47,812 nucleotides of DNA from assembly GCA_030612705.1 (NCBI GenBank), contig JAUWNI010000016.1, positions 1 through 47,812 on the forward strand, read 5' to 3'. The notes beneath the pieces are model-generated. The model was not told where the DNA came from. It did not search any database and was given only the letters and a program-made list of their open reading frames with translations. This document shows positions 7,217-15,808 of the stretch, piece by piece. The position numbers were made by a program, and so were the translations under genes. The stretch is from Phycisphaerae bacterium (lineage in GTDB: Bacteria > Planctomycetota > Phycisphaerae > UBA1845 > Fen-1342). Position 1 is the first letter of the stretch. Every line of letters begins with the position of its first letter.

Positions 7217-8407
7217 GTGGAATTGAAGGATATTGTGGCGATTAGTGCGGTGCGGACGCCTATGGGGCGGTTTGGGGGAACGCTTAAGGACGTCGCCGTG
7301 TACGATCTCGGGGCGGTGGCGATCCGCTCGGCCCTGGAGCGGGCTGGGGTGGCCGGCGACGGCATCGACGACGTTATCTTCGGCAGTTGCCGTCAGGCGG
7401 GGAACGGACCCAATCCGGCGCGGACGGCCTCGGTTCGAGGCGGCATACCGGTCACTGTTCCGGTTCAGACCGTCAACATGGCTTGCCCGTCGGGTATGCG
7501 TTGCATCCAGGCCGCGTCGCAGGCCATTCGGCTGGGCGATACTCGGCTCGTGATGGTCGGCGGCATGGACAGCATGAGCACCATCCCCTATCTGCTCAAG
7601 GATTGCCGTTGGAGCGGCTTCAAGATGGGCGACCGCACGCTGCTCGACGGATGGGCCGACAGCATCGACCCGCTCTGTGGCGTGGGGATGGGGGCGACCG
7701 CGGAAAACCTGGTCGAGAAGTACAAGATCTCACGTGAGGAGCAGGATAAGTTCGCGGTCGAGAGCCACGTGAAGGCGGCGGCCGCTCAGTCCAACGGCTG
7801 GTTCGACGAAGAGATCGTCCCGGTCGAAGTGCCCGCCAAGGGCAAGCAGCCGGCGGTCATGTTCGAGAAGGACGAGACCATTCGTCCCGACACCTCGGTT
7901 GAGAAGCTGGCCAAGCTCAGGCCGGCGTTCAAGAAGGACGGCGCGGTCACGGCCGGCAACGCCTGCGGCATGTCCGACGGAGCGACGGCGCTGGTGATCA
8001 CGTCGCGCGAGAACGCCAAATCGCTGGGGGCAACCCCGCTGTTTTCGCTGGTGGCCTATTCCAGCGTGGCCGTCGAGCCGGCGACGATGGGCGAAGGGCC
8101 GAGCATCTCAATCCCGCTGGCTTTGCAGCGGGCCGGCATGACGCTGGACCAGATGGATCTGATCGAGGTGAACGAGGCCTTCGCGATCCAGGTGCTGGCC
8201 AACGAGCAGGTGCTCAAGTGGGATCGCGGCAAGGTGAACATCCACGGCGGCGCCATCGCCCTGGGACATCCGACCGGGATCAGCGGCGCGCGCATCGTGG
8301 TGACGCTCTATCACGCCTTGAAACGAACCGACGGCGAACTGGGCCTAGCCGCGATCTGTGGCGGCGGCGGCGTGAGCATGGCAATGATCATCAAGCGAGA
8401 AACGTAA
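7217..8407 (+). CDS. Acetyl-CoA C-acyltransferase (thiolase) 1
   Basis: 396 residues of a degradative thiolase, which cleaves 3-oxoacyl-CoA with CoA. The nucleophilic Cys is in NMACPSGMRC near residue 90, followed by VNEAFA, GGAIALGHPTGISGAR (catalytic His) and the C-terminal CGGGGV. It begins with GTG at 7217, supported by homology starting at MELKDIVAISAVRTPMGRFGG. Given its neighbours, it probably cleaves 3-oxopimelyl-CoA to glutaryl-CoA and acetyl-CoA, a task it may share with the second thiolase at 14353. Confidence 0.9.
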   Translation: MELKDIVAISAVRTPMGRFGGTLKDVAVYDLGAVAIRSALERAGVAGDGIDDVIFGSCRQAGNGPNPARTASVRGGIPVTVPVQTVNMACPSGMRCIQAASQAIRLGDTRLVMVGGMDSMSTIPYLLKDCRWSGFKMGDRTLLDGWADSIDPLCGVGMGATAENLVEKYKISREEQDKFAVESHVKAAAAQSNGWFDEEIVPVEVPAKGKQPAVMFEKDETIRPDTSVEKLAKLRPAFKKDGAVTAGNACGMSDGATALVITSRENAKSLGATPLFSLVAYSSVAVEPATMGEGPSISIPLALQRAGMTLDQMDLIEVNEAFAIQVLANEQVLKWDRGKVNIHGGAIALGHPTGISGARIVVTLYHALKRTDGELGLAAICGGGGVSMAMIIKRET

Positions 8408-8413
8408 GTGGTG

Positions 8414-8434
8414 ATTGACGATTGTCGATTGCGG
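8414..8434 (+). repeat. Intergenic heptamer array, 3 units
   Basis: ATTGACG, ATTGTCG and ATTGCGG begin 6 bases after the thiolase stop and end just before the dch ribosome-binding region (AGGA near 8441). Confidence 0.85.
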
Positions 8435-8453
8435 CTTTTAGGACGGTGCTGAC

Positions 8454-9224
8454 ATGAGTGACTACGAGTTTTTGTCGGTTGATGTAACGGACGGCATCGC
8501 TACGATCACGTTGAACCGCCCGCCGCTCAACGTCCTGCACATCCCGATGATGGCGGAGTTGAATGCCGTCCTCGAAACAATGCTCGCGGACGCTAATCTG
8601 GCCGCGATCGTGCTGCGGGCCGACGGCAAGGCCTTCTGTGTCGGCGTCGACGTGGCCGACCACACGGGCGAGAAGGTCGGCGAGATGATCCGGCAGTTTC
8701 ACGGGATCTTCAGAAAACTCGCCGCGACCGACGCCTTGACGATCGCCGTCGTCAGCCGGGCGGCCTTGGGCGGCGGCTGCGAACTGGCCACATTTTGCGA
8801 CATCGTGTTGGCCTCGGACCGCGCCAAGTTCGGCCAGCCCGAAGTACAGGTCGGCGTTCTGCCGCCGGTGGCGGCGTGCGTCTTCCCGCTACAGGTAGGG
8901 ATCAAGAAAGCGATCGAGCTGAACGCGATCGGCATGACGATCACTGCCGACGAAGCCCACCGCATCGGACTGGTGAATCAGGTCTATCCAGTCGACGGAT
9001 TCGAGGCGTTCGTAGATGAGTACCTGGCGCAGATCCGCAAGCTCTCGCGGCCGGTGGTCCGAATGGCCAAGCGGACGACGGCGATGGTGGTCCGGGAACA
9101 GATTCTCGCGCATCTGGAGCGAGTCGAGAAACTATACCTTGACGAGCTGATGAAGCTGTCCGACGCCAACGAGGGCATCGCGGCGTTTCTAGAGAAGCGG
9201 ACACCGGTTTGGAAACACAGGTAA
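8454..9224 (+). CDS. dch: Cyclohexa-1,5-diene-1-carbonyl-CoA hydratase (Dch)
   Basis: 256 residues of the enoyl-CoA hydratase family. Dch hydrates the dienoyl-CoA produced by benzoyl-CoA reductase to 6-hydroxycyclohex-1-ene-1-carbonyl-CoA. The N-terminal RPPLNVLHIPMM and the oxyanion-hole regions ADGKAFCVGVDVADH and LGGGCELATFCDIVLASD resemble known diene hydratases such as Dch/BamR. It is placed between a thiolase and the four-helix-bundle gene, with had downstream. Ordinary enoyl-CoA hydratase is the alternative, but the pathway context is strong. Confidence 0.85.
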   Translation: MSDYEFLSVDVTDGIATITLNRPPLNVLHIPMMAELNAVLETMLADANLAAIVLRADGKAFCVGVDVADHTGEKVGEMIRQFHGIFRKLAATDALTIAVVSRAALGGGCELATFCDIVLASDRAKFGQPEVQVGVLPPVAACVFPLQVGIKKAIELNAIGMTITADEAHRIGLVNQVYPVDGFEAFVDEYLAQIRKLSRPVVRMAKRTTAMVVREQILAHLERVEKLYLDELMKLSDANEGIAAFLEKRTPVWKHR

Positions 9225-9228
9225 AACG

Positions 9229-9263
9229 ATTGACGAATTACGATTGACGATTGACGATTGCGA
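9229..9263 (+). repeat. Heptamer array upstream of the four-helix-bundle gene
   Basis: ATTGACG, AATTACG, ATTGACG, ATTGACG and a partial unit lie just after the dch stop. With the oppositely oriented array at 9651-9678 it brackets the gene at 9290. Confidence 0.88.
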
Positions 9264-9289
9264 ACTGACATCGGAACGGATGTGGCGGT

Positions 9290-9685
9290 ATGAATCCGGA
9301 TGACTTCAAGAAGCGAACCAGGACGTTTGCCTTGCGGGTTATCCGGCTGGTGAAAGCGTTGCCGAAGTCAACGGTGGGCAATGTGATTGGCCGGCAGTTG
9401 CTCCGTTGTGGAACATCAGTCGGTGCAAACTATCGGGCGGCTTGCCGCGCCAGGTCACGCGCCGACTTCGTGGCGAAGATGAAGATCGTCGAAGAGGAAT
9501 GCGACGAATCACTTTACTGGATCGAGTTGCTGAGAGAAAGTGGTGAAGTCGAAGCCGCGCTCTTGAAAGACCTTATCAAAGAGGCCGACGTGATCCTTTC
9601 CCTGGTAGTCGCTTCGATCAAAACAGCTCGTTCACGCAAGGAAAGCCAATCCGTCAACCGTCAACCGTCAACCGTCAATAGTTAA
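9290..9685 (+). CDS. Four-helix-bundle protein (S23/IVP, bAvd-like family)
   Basis: 131 residues. The signature FALRVIRLVKALPKS, then VIGRQLLRCGTSVGANYRAACRARS and EEECDESLYWIELL, is that of the family first found in 23S rRNA intervening sequences; the same fold is used by the Avd accessory protein of diversity-generating retroelements. The family is basic, oligomeric and thought to bind nucleic acid. No rRNA, reverse transcriptase or variable repeat is nearby, so this is an orphan inside a catabolic operon. The last dozen codons (ESQSVNRQPSTVNS) are encoded by an inverted heptamer variant (CCGTCAA x4), so the array now supplies its C-terminus and stop region. A decayed second copy of its start lies at 10790. 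Confidence 0.9.
   Translation: MNPDDFKKRTRTFALRVIRLVKALPKSTVGNVIGRQLLRCGTSVGANYRAACRARSRADFVAKMKIVEEECDESLYWIELLRESGEVEAALLKDLIKEADVILSLVVASIKTARSRKESQSVNRQPSTVNS
9651..9678 (-). repeat. Inverted heptamer variant at the end of the four-helix-bundle gene
   Basis: Four perfect CCGTCAA units, the opposite orientation to the array at 9229, encode the protein's C-terminal tail. Confidence 0.85.
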
Positions 9686-9705
9686 TTGACAGAAGGAATG
9701 AAGCT

Positions 9706-10728
9706 ATGAAAGCTGCGGTATTCCACGGAAAAGACGTGGGACTGAAGATAGAAGATATTCCCGTCCCACAGATCAGCGCTGACCAGATTCTGGTCAAGGT
9801 GGCGGCGTGCGGCGTTTGCCATACCGATCTGCACTACATCGAGCACGGCGTGCCGACGTTCAAGAAGCCGCCGATCGTGCTGGGGCACGAGGCGTCGGGC
9901 ATTGTCGAGAAGGCCGGCGCCGGCGTGACCAACGTGAAGGAAGGGCAGCGGGTGCTGATACCGGCGGTTCTCACGTGTGGTCGCTGCTCGGCGTGTCGCC
10001 GGGGACGTGAGAACATTTGCAGCGCGATGACGATGGTCGGCAACCATTTCGACGGTGCTTATGCCGAATATGTGGCGGTGCCGGCCAAGGATGTGTTGGA
10101 CTTGCCGGAGACGATCCCGCTGGAAGAGGCCTCGATCATTGCGGATGCGATTTCCACGCCATACCACGCCGTCAAGAACCGCGCGCAGGTTAAGCCAGGC
10201 GACACGGTGGTGGTTTTCGGTTGCGGCGGCGTGGGGATCAACACGGTGCAAATGGCCTCGGCGACCGGCGCCTATGTGATTGCCGTCGACATCAACCCGC
10301 GCAAGCTCGAATGGGCGTTGGAGTTCGGGGCCGCCAAGACGATCGACGCGACGAAAGTCGAGCGAGTCAGCAAGGAAATCAAGAAGCTCACCGGCGGCGG
10401 GGCCGACATCGCCATGGAGGTGATCGGGAATCCAAAGACGATTGTGGAGGCGTTCGAGAGCGTGCGCGTCGGCGGGCGGTTGTGCGTGGTGGGTTACACG
10501 CCTGAGGTGATTTCGATCGTGGCCGGCAAGATCATGTTCAAGGAGCTTGAGATAGTCGGCTCGCTCGGCTGCCGCCCGGTCGATTACATACCGCTGATTC
10601 GCATGGTCGAGCAGGGCAAGATCGACGTCAAAAAGCAGGTCACGCATCGCTTCAGCCTCGACGAGCTCGGCAAGGCATTCGAGGTGATGAAGGAAGGCGT
10701 CTCGTTGCGGTCGATTGTGATTCCATGA
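9706..10728 (+). CDS. had: 6-hydroxycyclohex-1-ene-1-carbonyl-CoA dehydrogenase (Had), zinc-type
   Basis: 340 residues of the zinc-dependent medium-chain alcohol dehydrogenase family. Had oxidises 6-hydroxycyclohex-1-ene-1-carbonyl-CoA to the 6-oxo compound with NAD+, between Dch and BamA. Catalytic zinc ligands are in CGVCHTD and GHEASG, structural zinc Cys in CGRCSACRRGRENIC, and the nucleotide motif is FGCGGVG near residue 168, followed by VDINPRK. AAGGA lies 8 bases before the ATG. Family membership is certain; the specific substrate is inferred from the dch/bamA/bzd context. Confidence 0.87.
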   Translation: MKAAVFHGKDVGLKIEDIPVPQISADQILVKVAACGVCHTDLHYIEHGVPTFKKPPIVLGHEASGIVEKAGAGVTNVKEGQRVLIPAVLTCGRCSACRRGRENICSAMTMVGNHFDGAYAEYVAVPAKDVLDLPETIPLEEASIIADAISTPYHAVKNRAQVKPGDTVVVFGCGGVGINTVQMASATGAYVIAVDINPRKLEWALEFGAAKTIDATKVERVSKEIKKLTGGGADIAMEVIGNPKTIVEAFESVRVGGRLCVVGYTPEVISIVAGKIMFKELEIVGSLGCRPVDYIPLIRMVEQGKIDVKKQVTHRFSLDELGKAFEVMKEGVSLRSIVIP

Positions 10729-10730
10729 CG

Positions 10731-10769
10731 ATTGACGATTAACGATTGACGATTGACGATTAGGGATTG
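10731..10769 (+). repeat. Heptamer array upstream of the decayed four-helix-bundle copy
   Basis: ATTGACG, ATTAACG, ATTGACG, ATTGACG and ATTAGGG begin at the had stop (TGA at 10726-10728). Confidence 0.88.
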
Positions 10770-10789
10770 CATGAGAGTGGGACATCCCT

Positions 10790-10885
10790 ATGAATCCGGA
10801 TGATTTGAGAACACGGAGACTAAGATCGGCTATGCGCGTGATCCCATTGGCGGTCACGTGTTGGAGATTGGCAGTATTCCCAAAT
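10790..10885 (+). pseudogene. Truncated duplicate of the four-helix-bundle gene start
   Basis: The first codons encode MNPDDLRTRRLRSAMRVIPLA, matching the start of the intact gene at 9290 (MNPDDFKKRTRTFALRVIRL) at both DNA and protein level, including the first 13 bases exactly. Homology then fades and the frame runs into an inverted heptamer array at 10882. It is the N-terminal stub of a second copy, bracketed like the intact one by a forward array (10731) and a reverse array (10882). Confidence 0.7.
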
Positions 10886-10922
10886 CGTCAATCGTCAATC
10901 GTCAATCGTCAATCCCCAATCG
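10882..10922 (-). repeat. Inverted heptamer array before the three-module fusion gene
   Basis: CAATCGT-type units, four plus CAATCCC, run in the orientation opposite to 10731. The array ends 3 bases before the GTG start of the next gene, so it occupies that gene's translation-initiation region. Confidence 0.88.
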
Positions 10923-10925
10923 GGA

Positions 10926-13900
10926 GTGTTGTCCGCGATGTTGCGCGACGGTGAACTTGGTGTTCATCCCCCCGGGGCACTGGGCGTGGCGTTCTTCGTA
11001 CACGCCGATGCGGAGTGCTTCGTCGGCTGGAGCGGCGACGGCATCACACTGCCGCTCAAGGGTGCCGGGGCCCTGAATCTGGATGACAACGGCAAGCATC
11101 GCTCCATCCCGCTGGGGGACCGCATTTTCGCCAATCTGCTGGAAGCCGATACGCGCGACGGCATGCCGGAACTGCTGCTGGTTTGCTGCAACCCCAATCA
11201 GCTCAGCCTGTTCACCGGTGAGCTGACTCGGTTTCTCGAGAACCTGTCCGAACGCGGGCGACTGCGTTCGTGCGAGGACATCCGTCGCGAGGTGCCGATA
11301 CTGCTGATCCTGCCCAACGGCATTCTGTCGGAGCAGGTCGTCGGCACCTACAGCGAGCAGTTACACGAGTCCGTACTAATGCGGCGTCTGGCCGGCGTCA
11401 CCGAGGAAATGCAATCACTCCTGATCGACCGGGTGGTGCGGGGCGTTTCGCTCCAGGCCGGCGGCCGACGGGGCAGCGGTGCCGAGACCATATATGTTCT
11501 CGAACGGAAGGGGGCGGTGGTTTTTGCCGGAGGCGGCGAATTCGAGCGCCGGCGCGTGGAAGAAATCCTTACCGCCCACGACTACCCCTTCACACACGCC
11601 CACGGCGTACCCGGCACTCGCGTCGAGTTCGACAAGGCCATGATCTCAATCGTGCTTAACGTCGGCGGCTTGATTCATACCGTCGAGCCGAGCGGCGAGC
11701 TGATCGATCTGCGCATGGGCGACCTCTGCAAAGACCCCTCCAAGGCCAATTTCGTGCGCGAGATTACGCGCGCGGTGTTCGACGTCGGTCAGGCGATTGG
11801 GGCGTATCCCACGGACGTTACCTACAAAGACATCTGGCCCAAGCACCGGGCGACTATCCTGGCCCACGCCGGGCACGTCACCAGTTCGCTGAAAACCTTC
11901 CGCGACGCGCTCGCCGGTGGGCTTCGCGGCGTCAAGCTCTTCTCCAACGAGGAATGGATCTTGACGCCGCTGGCGCGTTACGCGGCCAACGCCGGTCTGA
12001 AAGAGGAAGAGGCCCTGTTCAACTCTCTCAAGCACCAGGTTCAGGAGTCGATGGCCAGGGCGATTCGCCACGGGGACCAATCCGCCGCGGGTGGAGCAGG
12101 CAATTTGAGGGCGAGTAAGATGAAACTGACGGCACGACGCACGTTCGGTATAGAACTCTACGAAGCCGACGCGGATAACATGGTGCTGATCGGCACCATG
12201 CTCGATAACGACCACCTGATCAAACTTGAAATCAACCTCTACATCCCCGACGAACAAATCACACGCAGCAAGCTCGACATGATCCGCATCCCCTTCCCGG
12301 TTTGCCGCGATGTGGAAACGCTTGCGGAATGCCTGGTCGGCCTACGAGTCGAGCGCGGCGTGCTCAATGAGATTTCACGCCGGATCGGCGGCCGGGTCGG
12401 CTGCTCACACGTCAAGGAACTCGCCACGAACCTGGTCTATTTCGCGGGTTCGAGCCTGGTGGGGCGTCGCCTGGGCGTGGATCTCATGAGTTCCGACTTT
12501 GCCTACAAACCGCCGGAAGAGCGGTTTGCCCTGACCAAGGAGCAGCTTCGCGGTTCGTGCCTGGCCTATTGCCAGACGACCGCCCGCGGGCTCGACAAGG
12601 AAATCGGGATTAGGAAGGTCGGCGAGGAGCACAACTCCGCGCTGCCGCTGGGCGACTACGAAGCTTCTCTTGGCAGGGTTCTGAGGAATCGTGCCGCCCG
12701 CTGGGGCGACAAGGTCTACCTTCGCCATCGCCACAACAACAAGGTCGCCGCCATCACGTGGAATGAGTTTGCCGGCCGGACGTTTCAGATCGCCCGCCAT
12801 CTGATCGAGCAGGGTGTTCGCCCCGGCGACCGCATAGGCATGATCTCGGAGAACCGGGCCGAGATGTTCATGTTCGAGCTGGCCGCGGTGTCGATGGGCG
12901 CGGTGACGGTCCCGATTTTCGCCGGGTACCTGTCGCCGCAGATCGCTTACATTCTCGATAAGTCCCGGCCGCGGTTCGTGGTCGTCTCCGGCAAGCACCA
13001 GCTCGACAAGATCGAACGCGACAAGCATCCCTCGATCGAAAAGTTCTATTGCATGGACTTCGATGCCGCCTGCAAAAGCTGGGGCGCGCTCGACTTCGCC
13101 GCGCTGACCGCCGCCGGCGGCGTTTCGGAGGAGCGCCTGCGAGAGCACGTGGACGCCGTCGAGCCGGACGATCTGTGCGTAATCATGTACACCTCGGGGA
13201 CCACCGGGGCGCCGAAAGGCGTGCTGCTGGGCCATCGGCATCTGATTTCCCAGCAGAAAGCGATGTCGGTCATGTGGGACGTCAACGACAGCGACGTCTA
13301 CATGAACTACCTGCCCTGGCATCATAGCTTCGGCGGGTTGTTCGAGCGCTTTATGACCCTCTACAACGGCTGTGAACTGTGCCTCGACGACTCGCGCGGC
13401 AAGGACATCGATCGCCTGATTGAAAACTGGAAGGCCTTTGACCCTTCAATCTTCTTCAGCGTGCCGCGCGTTCATGACTTGCTGGTAACCCGTTGCCGAC
13501 AGCGACGTGAGGTCTCGGAGATGGTCTTTGGCGGTCGATTGCGTTTCGTCTTTACGGCCGGGGCGGCGTTGCCGGCGCATGTCGAGGCGGCGTACCGCGA
13601 GCACGGAATCCCCGTGCTCGAAGGCTGGGGATTGACCGAAACCGGGCCATGTGTCACCGCCACGACCAAGGATAGCAGTTGGAAAAGCGGGTATGTGGGT
13701 CAGCCGCTGCCCGGGGTCGCGGTTCGGGTCGACAGTGAGCAGGAGATTCTGGTCAAGGGGCCGAACGTTATGGAGGGCTACCTCGACGACGAAGAGGCCA
13801 CCGCGCACGTCATCACCGAGGACGGTTGGTTCCGCACGGGCGACCTGGGCGAGTTCACCAAGGACGGGCTGCGCATCCTCGGTCGAAAAGACGGCACCTT

Positions 13901-14339
13901 CAAGCTCACCACCGGCGAAAAGATACATCCGCTCCGCGTCGAAACCGTGCTGGTCAACGAATCGCAATACGTCAGCCAGGCCGTCGTGCTGGGAAGTGGC
14001 AAGGACTACATCGGGGCGTTGATCTACCCGGATTTCAGCAATCTGCGCCCCTGGGCGGACGAGCACAACATCGCCGCGGATGATTTGCTCCGCGACCCCG
14101 CCGTCCACGATCTGTATGTGTCGGAACTCGAACGGATCAACCCGCTGATCGAGATTAAATATGAGCGTGTTCGGCGGGTGGTGTTGGCCGACCGATCGCC
14201 TTCGCTGGACAACGGCGAGTTAACCCCGTCGGGCAAGCTTGTACGCAAGACGGTAGTGGACAATTTCAGGAGCAGGATCGACGCCTTGTTCGCACCCCAG
14301 GCGTCGACGGAAATCATCCAGGTGCAACAGAAAACGTAA
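10926..14339 (+). CDS. Three-module fusion: reductase-like domain + DUF2889 + acyl-CoA synthetase
   Basis: 1137 residues in one uninterrupted frame. Residues 1-397 are not confidently recognised. LLLILPNGI and GTRVEFDKAMISIVLNVGGLIH recall ketopantoate-reductase-type dehydrogenases, but the N-terminal glycine motif is degenerate. Residues ~398-555 match DUF2889, a domain seen beside aromatic and acyl-CoA catabolic genes. Residues ~570-1137 are an AMP-forming long-chain-type acyl-CoA synthetase, with YTSGTTGAPKGV near 755, EGWGLTETGP and WFRTGDLGEFTKDGLRILGRKD. It may activate benzoate, a cyclic acid or a pimelate-type acid; the specificity cannot be read. The start is GTG at 10926, with an alternative ATG at 10938. 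An internal ATG at residue ~398 coincides with the DUF2889 boundary, consistent with fusion of formerly separate genes. Confidence 0.85.
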   Translation: MLSAMLRDGELGVHPPGALGVAFFVHADAECFVGWSGDGITLPLKGAGALNLDDNGKHRSIPLGDRIFANLLEADTRDGMPELLLVCCNPNQLSLFTGELTRFLENLSERGRLRSCEDIRREVPILLILPNGILSEQVVGTYSEQLHESVLMRRLAGVTEEMQSLLIDRVVRGVSLQAGGRRGSGAETIYVLERKGAVVFAGGGEFERRRVEEILTAHDYPFTHAHGVPGTRVEFDKAMISIVLNVGGLIHTVEPSGELIDLRMGDLCKDPSKANFVREITRAVFDVGQAIGAYPTDVTYKDIWPKHRATILAHAGHVTSSLKTFRDALAGGLRGVKLFSNEEWILTPLARYAANAGLKEEEALFNSLKHQVQESMARAIRHGDQSAAGGAGNLRASKMKLTARRTFGIELYEADADNMVLIGTMLDNDHLIKLEINLYIPDEQITRSKLDMIRIPFPVCRDVETLAECLVGLRVERGVLNEISRRIGGRVGCSHVKELATNLVYFAGSSLVGRRLGVDLMSSDFAYKPPEERFALTKEQLRGSCLAYCQTTARGLDKEIGIRKVGEEHNSALPLGDYEASLGRVLRNRAARWGDKVYLRHRHNNKVAAITWNEFAGRTFQIARHLIEQGVRPGDRIGMISENRAEMFMFELAAVSMGAVTVPIFAGYLSPQIAYILDKSRPRFVVVSGKHQLDKIERDKHPSIEKFYCMDFDAACKSWGALDFAALTAAGGVSEERLREHVDAVEPDDLCVIMYTSGTTGAPKGVLLGHRHLISQQKAMSVMWDVNDSDVYMNYLPWHHSFGGLFERFMTLYNGCELCLDDSRGKDIDRLIENWKAFDPSIFFSVPRVHDLLVTRCRQRREVSEMVFGGRLRFVFTAGAALPAHVEAAYREHGIPVLEGWGLTETGPCVTATTKDSSWKSGYVGQPLPGVAVRVDSEQEILVKGPNVMEGYLDDEEATAHVITEDGWFRTGDLGEFTKDGLRILGRKDGTFKLTTGEKIHPLRVETVLVNESQYVSQAVVLGSGKDYIGALIYPDFSNLRPWADEHNIAADDLLRDPAVHDLYVSELERINPLIEIKYERVRRVVLADRSPSLDNGELTPSGKLVRKTVVDNFRSRIDALFAPQASTEIIQVQQKT

Positions 14340-14352
14340 GGGACGGTAGCCA

Positions 14353-15603
14353 GTGAAAGATAACGATTTTCCACATGTGGTCATTGCCGGGGCGGCCCGT
14401 ACGCCGGTCGGTCTCAAGTGCGGCACGCTGAGCAATTTCGCACCGGAGGACCTGGGCGTTTTCGCCGCCGAGGAAGCGATCCGTCGCAGCGGCGTGCCGC
14501 GTGAGCGGATCGACGCGACCATCGGTGCCCAGGTGTATCAGTTCACCACGCCCGGATCGCAGGACATCTACTTCCCGCGCAACGGGGGCCTGCGGTGTCA
14601 CCTCAACACCGAGACGCCGGGGTTGTTGGTACAGCGCATCTGCGGCAGCGGCTTTCAGACGGTGATCTGTGCGTTCCAGCAGATCGCGCTGCCCGACGCC
14701 GTCGACGATAGCAAGATCGTGCTATCCGTCGGTGCCGAGACGATGTCGCGGGTTCCGCGGGTTATCCGTTCGCCGCGGCGGTCGGGGGCCAACTTCTGGG
14801 AATTCGTGGAGGGCGGCGATGTCGAGGACATGCTGCTGGCGGGGCTCAATCACGACCTGGCCGAGACCGCGATGATGCTCACCGCCGACGAGTACGGAAC
14901 GCGGATGGGCGTTACCCGACGCGAGTGTGACGAATTCGCGGACTTATCGCACAGCCGAGCCCGAGCGGCCTATCGCAACAGCCATTTCAACGGCGGCGAC
15001 GCTCTCCGTAGCATCTTCGCCATCGACGCGACCGACCTGAGCGGCCGGCCGGTGTATCTGACGCGCGACGAATGCGTACGCAAGACCTCGCTGGAAGTGC
15101 TGGAAAAACTCCCGGGCTTTACGCCCAACGGCTTGGTCTCGCCCGGCAATGCCAGCGAGATCAGCGATGGTGGGGCGGCGGCGATTGTGGTCGATCGCGC
15201 CGAAGCCGAAAAGCTGGGCCTACCGACCCGCTATGAGATCATGAGCTACGGCGTGGCCGGCGTCGAGCCGCGCGTCATGGGGCGCGGACCCGTCGCGGCC
15301 ATCCAGCAGGCCCTGGCGCGAGCCGGTCTCGAACAGAAAGACATCAGGCTCTTTGAAGTCAATGAAGCCTTCGCCGCCCAGTATCTCGGCGTCGAGAAAG
15401 AGCTCAACCTCGATCGTGAGATCACTAACGTCAACGGCGGCGCGGTCGCCATCGGACATCCGCTGGCCGCGACCGGGCTGCGCTTGCTCACCGATCTGAT
15501 CTACGAGATGGAGCGGCGTGGCGTGCGCTACGGGTGCGCCTCGGCGTGCATCGGCGGCGGCCAGGGTGCGGCGATAATCATTCGCGACACGGAACAGGCA
15601 TAA
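14353..15603 (+). CDS. Acetyl-CoA C-acyltransferase (thiolase) 2
   Basis: 416 residues. The nucleophilic Cys lies in QRICGSGFQTV near residue 98, with VNEAFAAQYL, GGAVAIGHPLAATGLR and a C-terminal ACIGGGQG carrying the second Cys. It starts with GTG 13 bases after the fusion gene, so the two are probably co-translated. It is clearly distinct from thiolase 1 (a different N-terminal region, RTPVGLKCGTLSNFAPEDLG). Either could act on 3-oxopimelyl-CoA, and the other on acetoacetyl-CoA formed further down the pathway. Confidence 0.9.
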   Translation: MKDNDFPHVVIAGAARTPVGLKCGTLSNFAPEDLGVFAAEEAIRRSGVPRERIDATIGAQVYQFTTPGSQDIYFPRNGGLRCHLNTETPGLLVQRICGSGFQTVICAFQQIALPDAVDDSKIVLSVGAETMSRVPRVIRSPRRSGANFWEFVEGGDVEDMLLAGLNHDLAETAMMLTADEYGTRMGVTRRECDEFADLSHSRARAAYRNSHFNGGDALRSIFAIDATDLSGRPVYLTRDECVRKTSLEVLEKLPGFTPNGLVSPGNASEISDGGAAAIVVDRAEAEKLGLPTRYEIMSYGVAGVEPRVMGRGPVAAIQQALARAGLEQKDIRLFEVNEAFAAQYLGVEKELNLDREITNVNGGAVAIGHPLAATGLRLLTDLIYEMERRGVRYGCASACIGGGQGAAIIIRDTEQA

Positions 15604-15808
15604 CGATACGGATGATTCACCGCGGAGATCGCGGAGAACGCAGAGAAAATAGGAAACATAACAAGAAGATATGTGGCGAGATGATTTCCGATATCAGGCT
15701 CGGGTTGTTGGGGACATTGAAAGTCTCTCTCACTGTATCCACACTCTGCGATCTCCGCGTTCTCCGCGGTAAGACAGTTGGACAATACGGACAATAGGAC
15801 GAGACGAT
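15604..15808. repeat. Gap with a scrambled inverted repeat
   Basis: The left arm, 15619-15645 (CGCGGAGATC, GCGGAGAACG, CAGAG), and the right arm, 15744-15770 (CTCTGCG, ATCTCCGCG, TTCTCCGCGG), are made of the same modules, but the two internal modules are swapped in order relative to a true inverted repeat. A related fragment occurs at about 27466-27485. No gene is seen. AGGACGAG near 15796 is the ribosome-binding site of the next gene. Confidence 0.7.
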
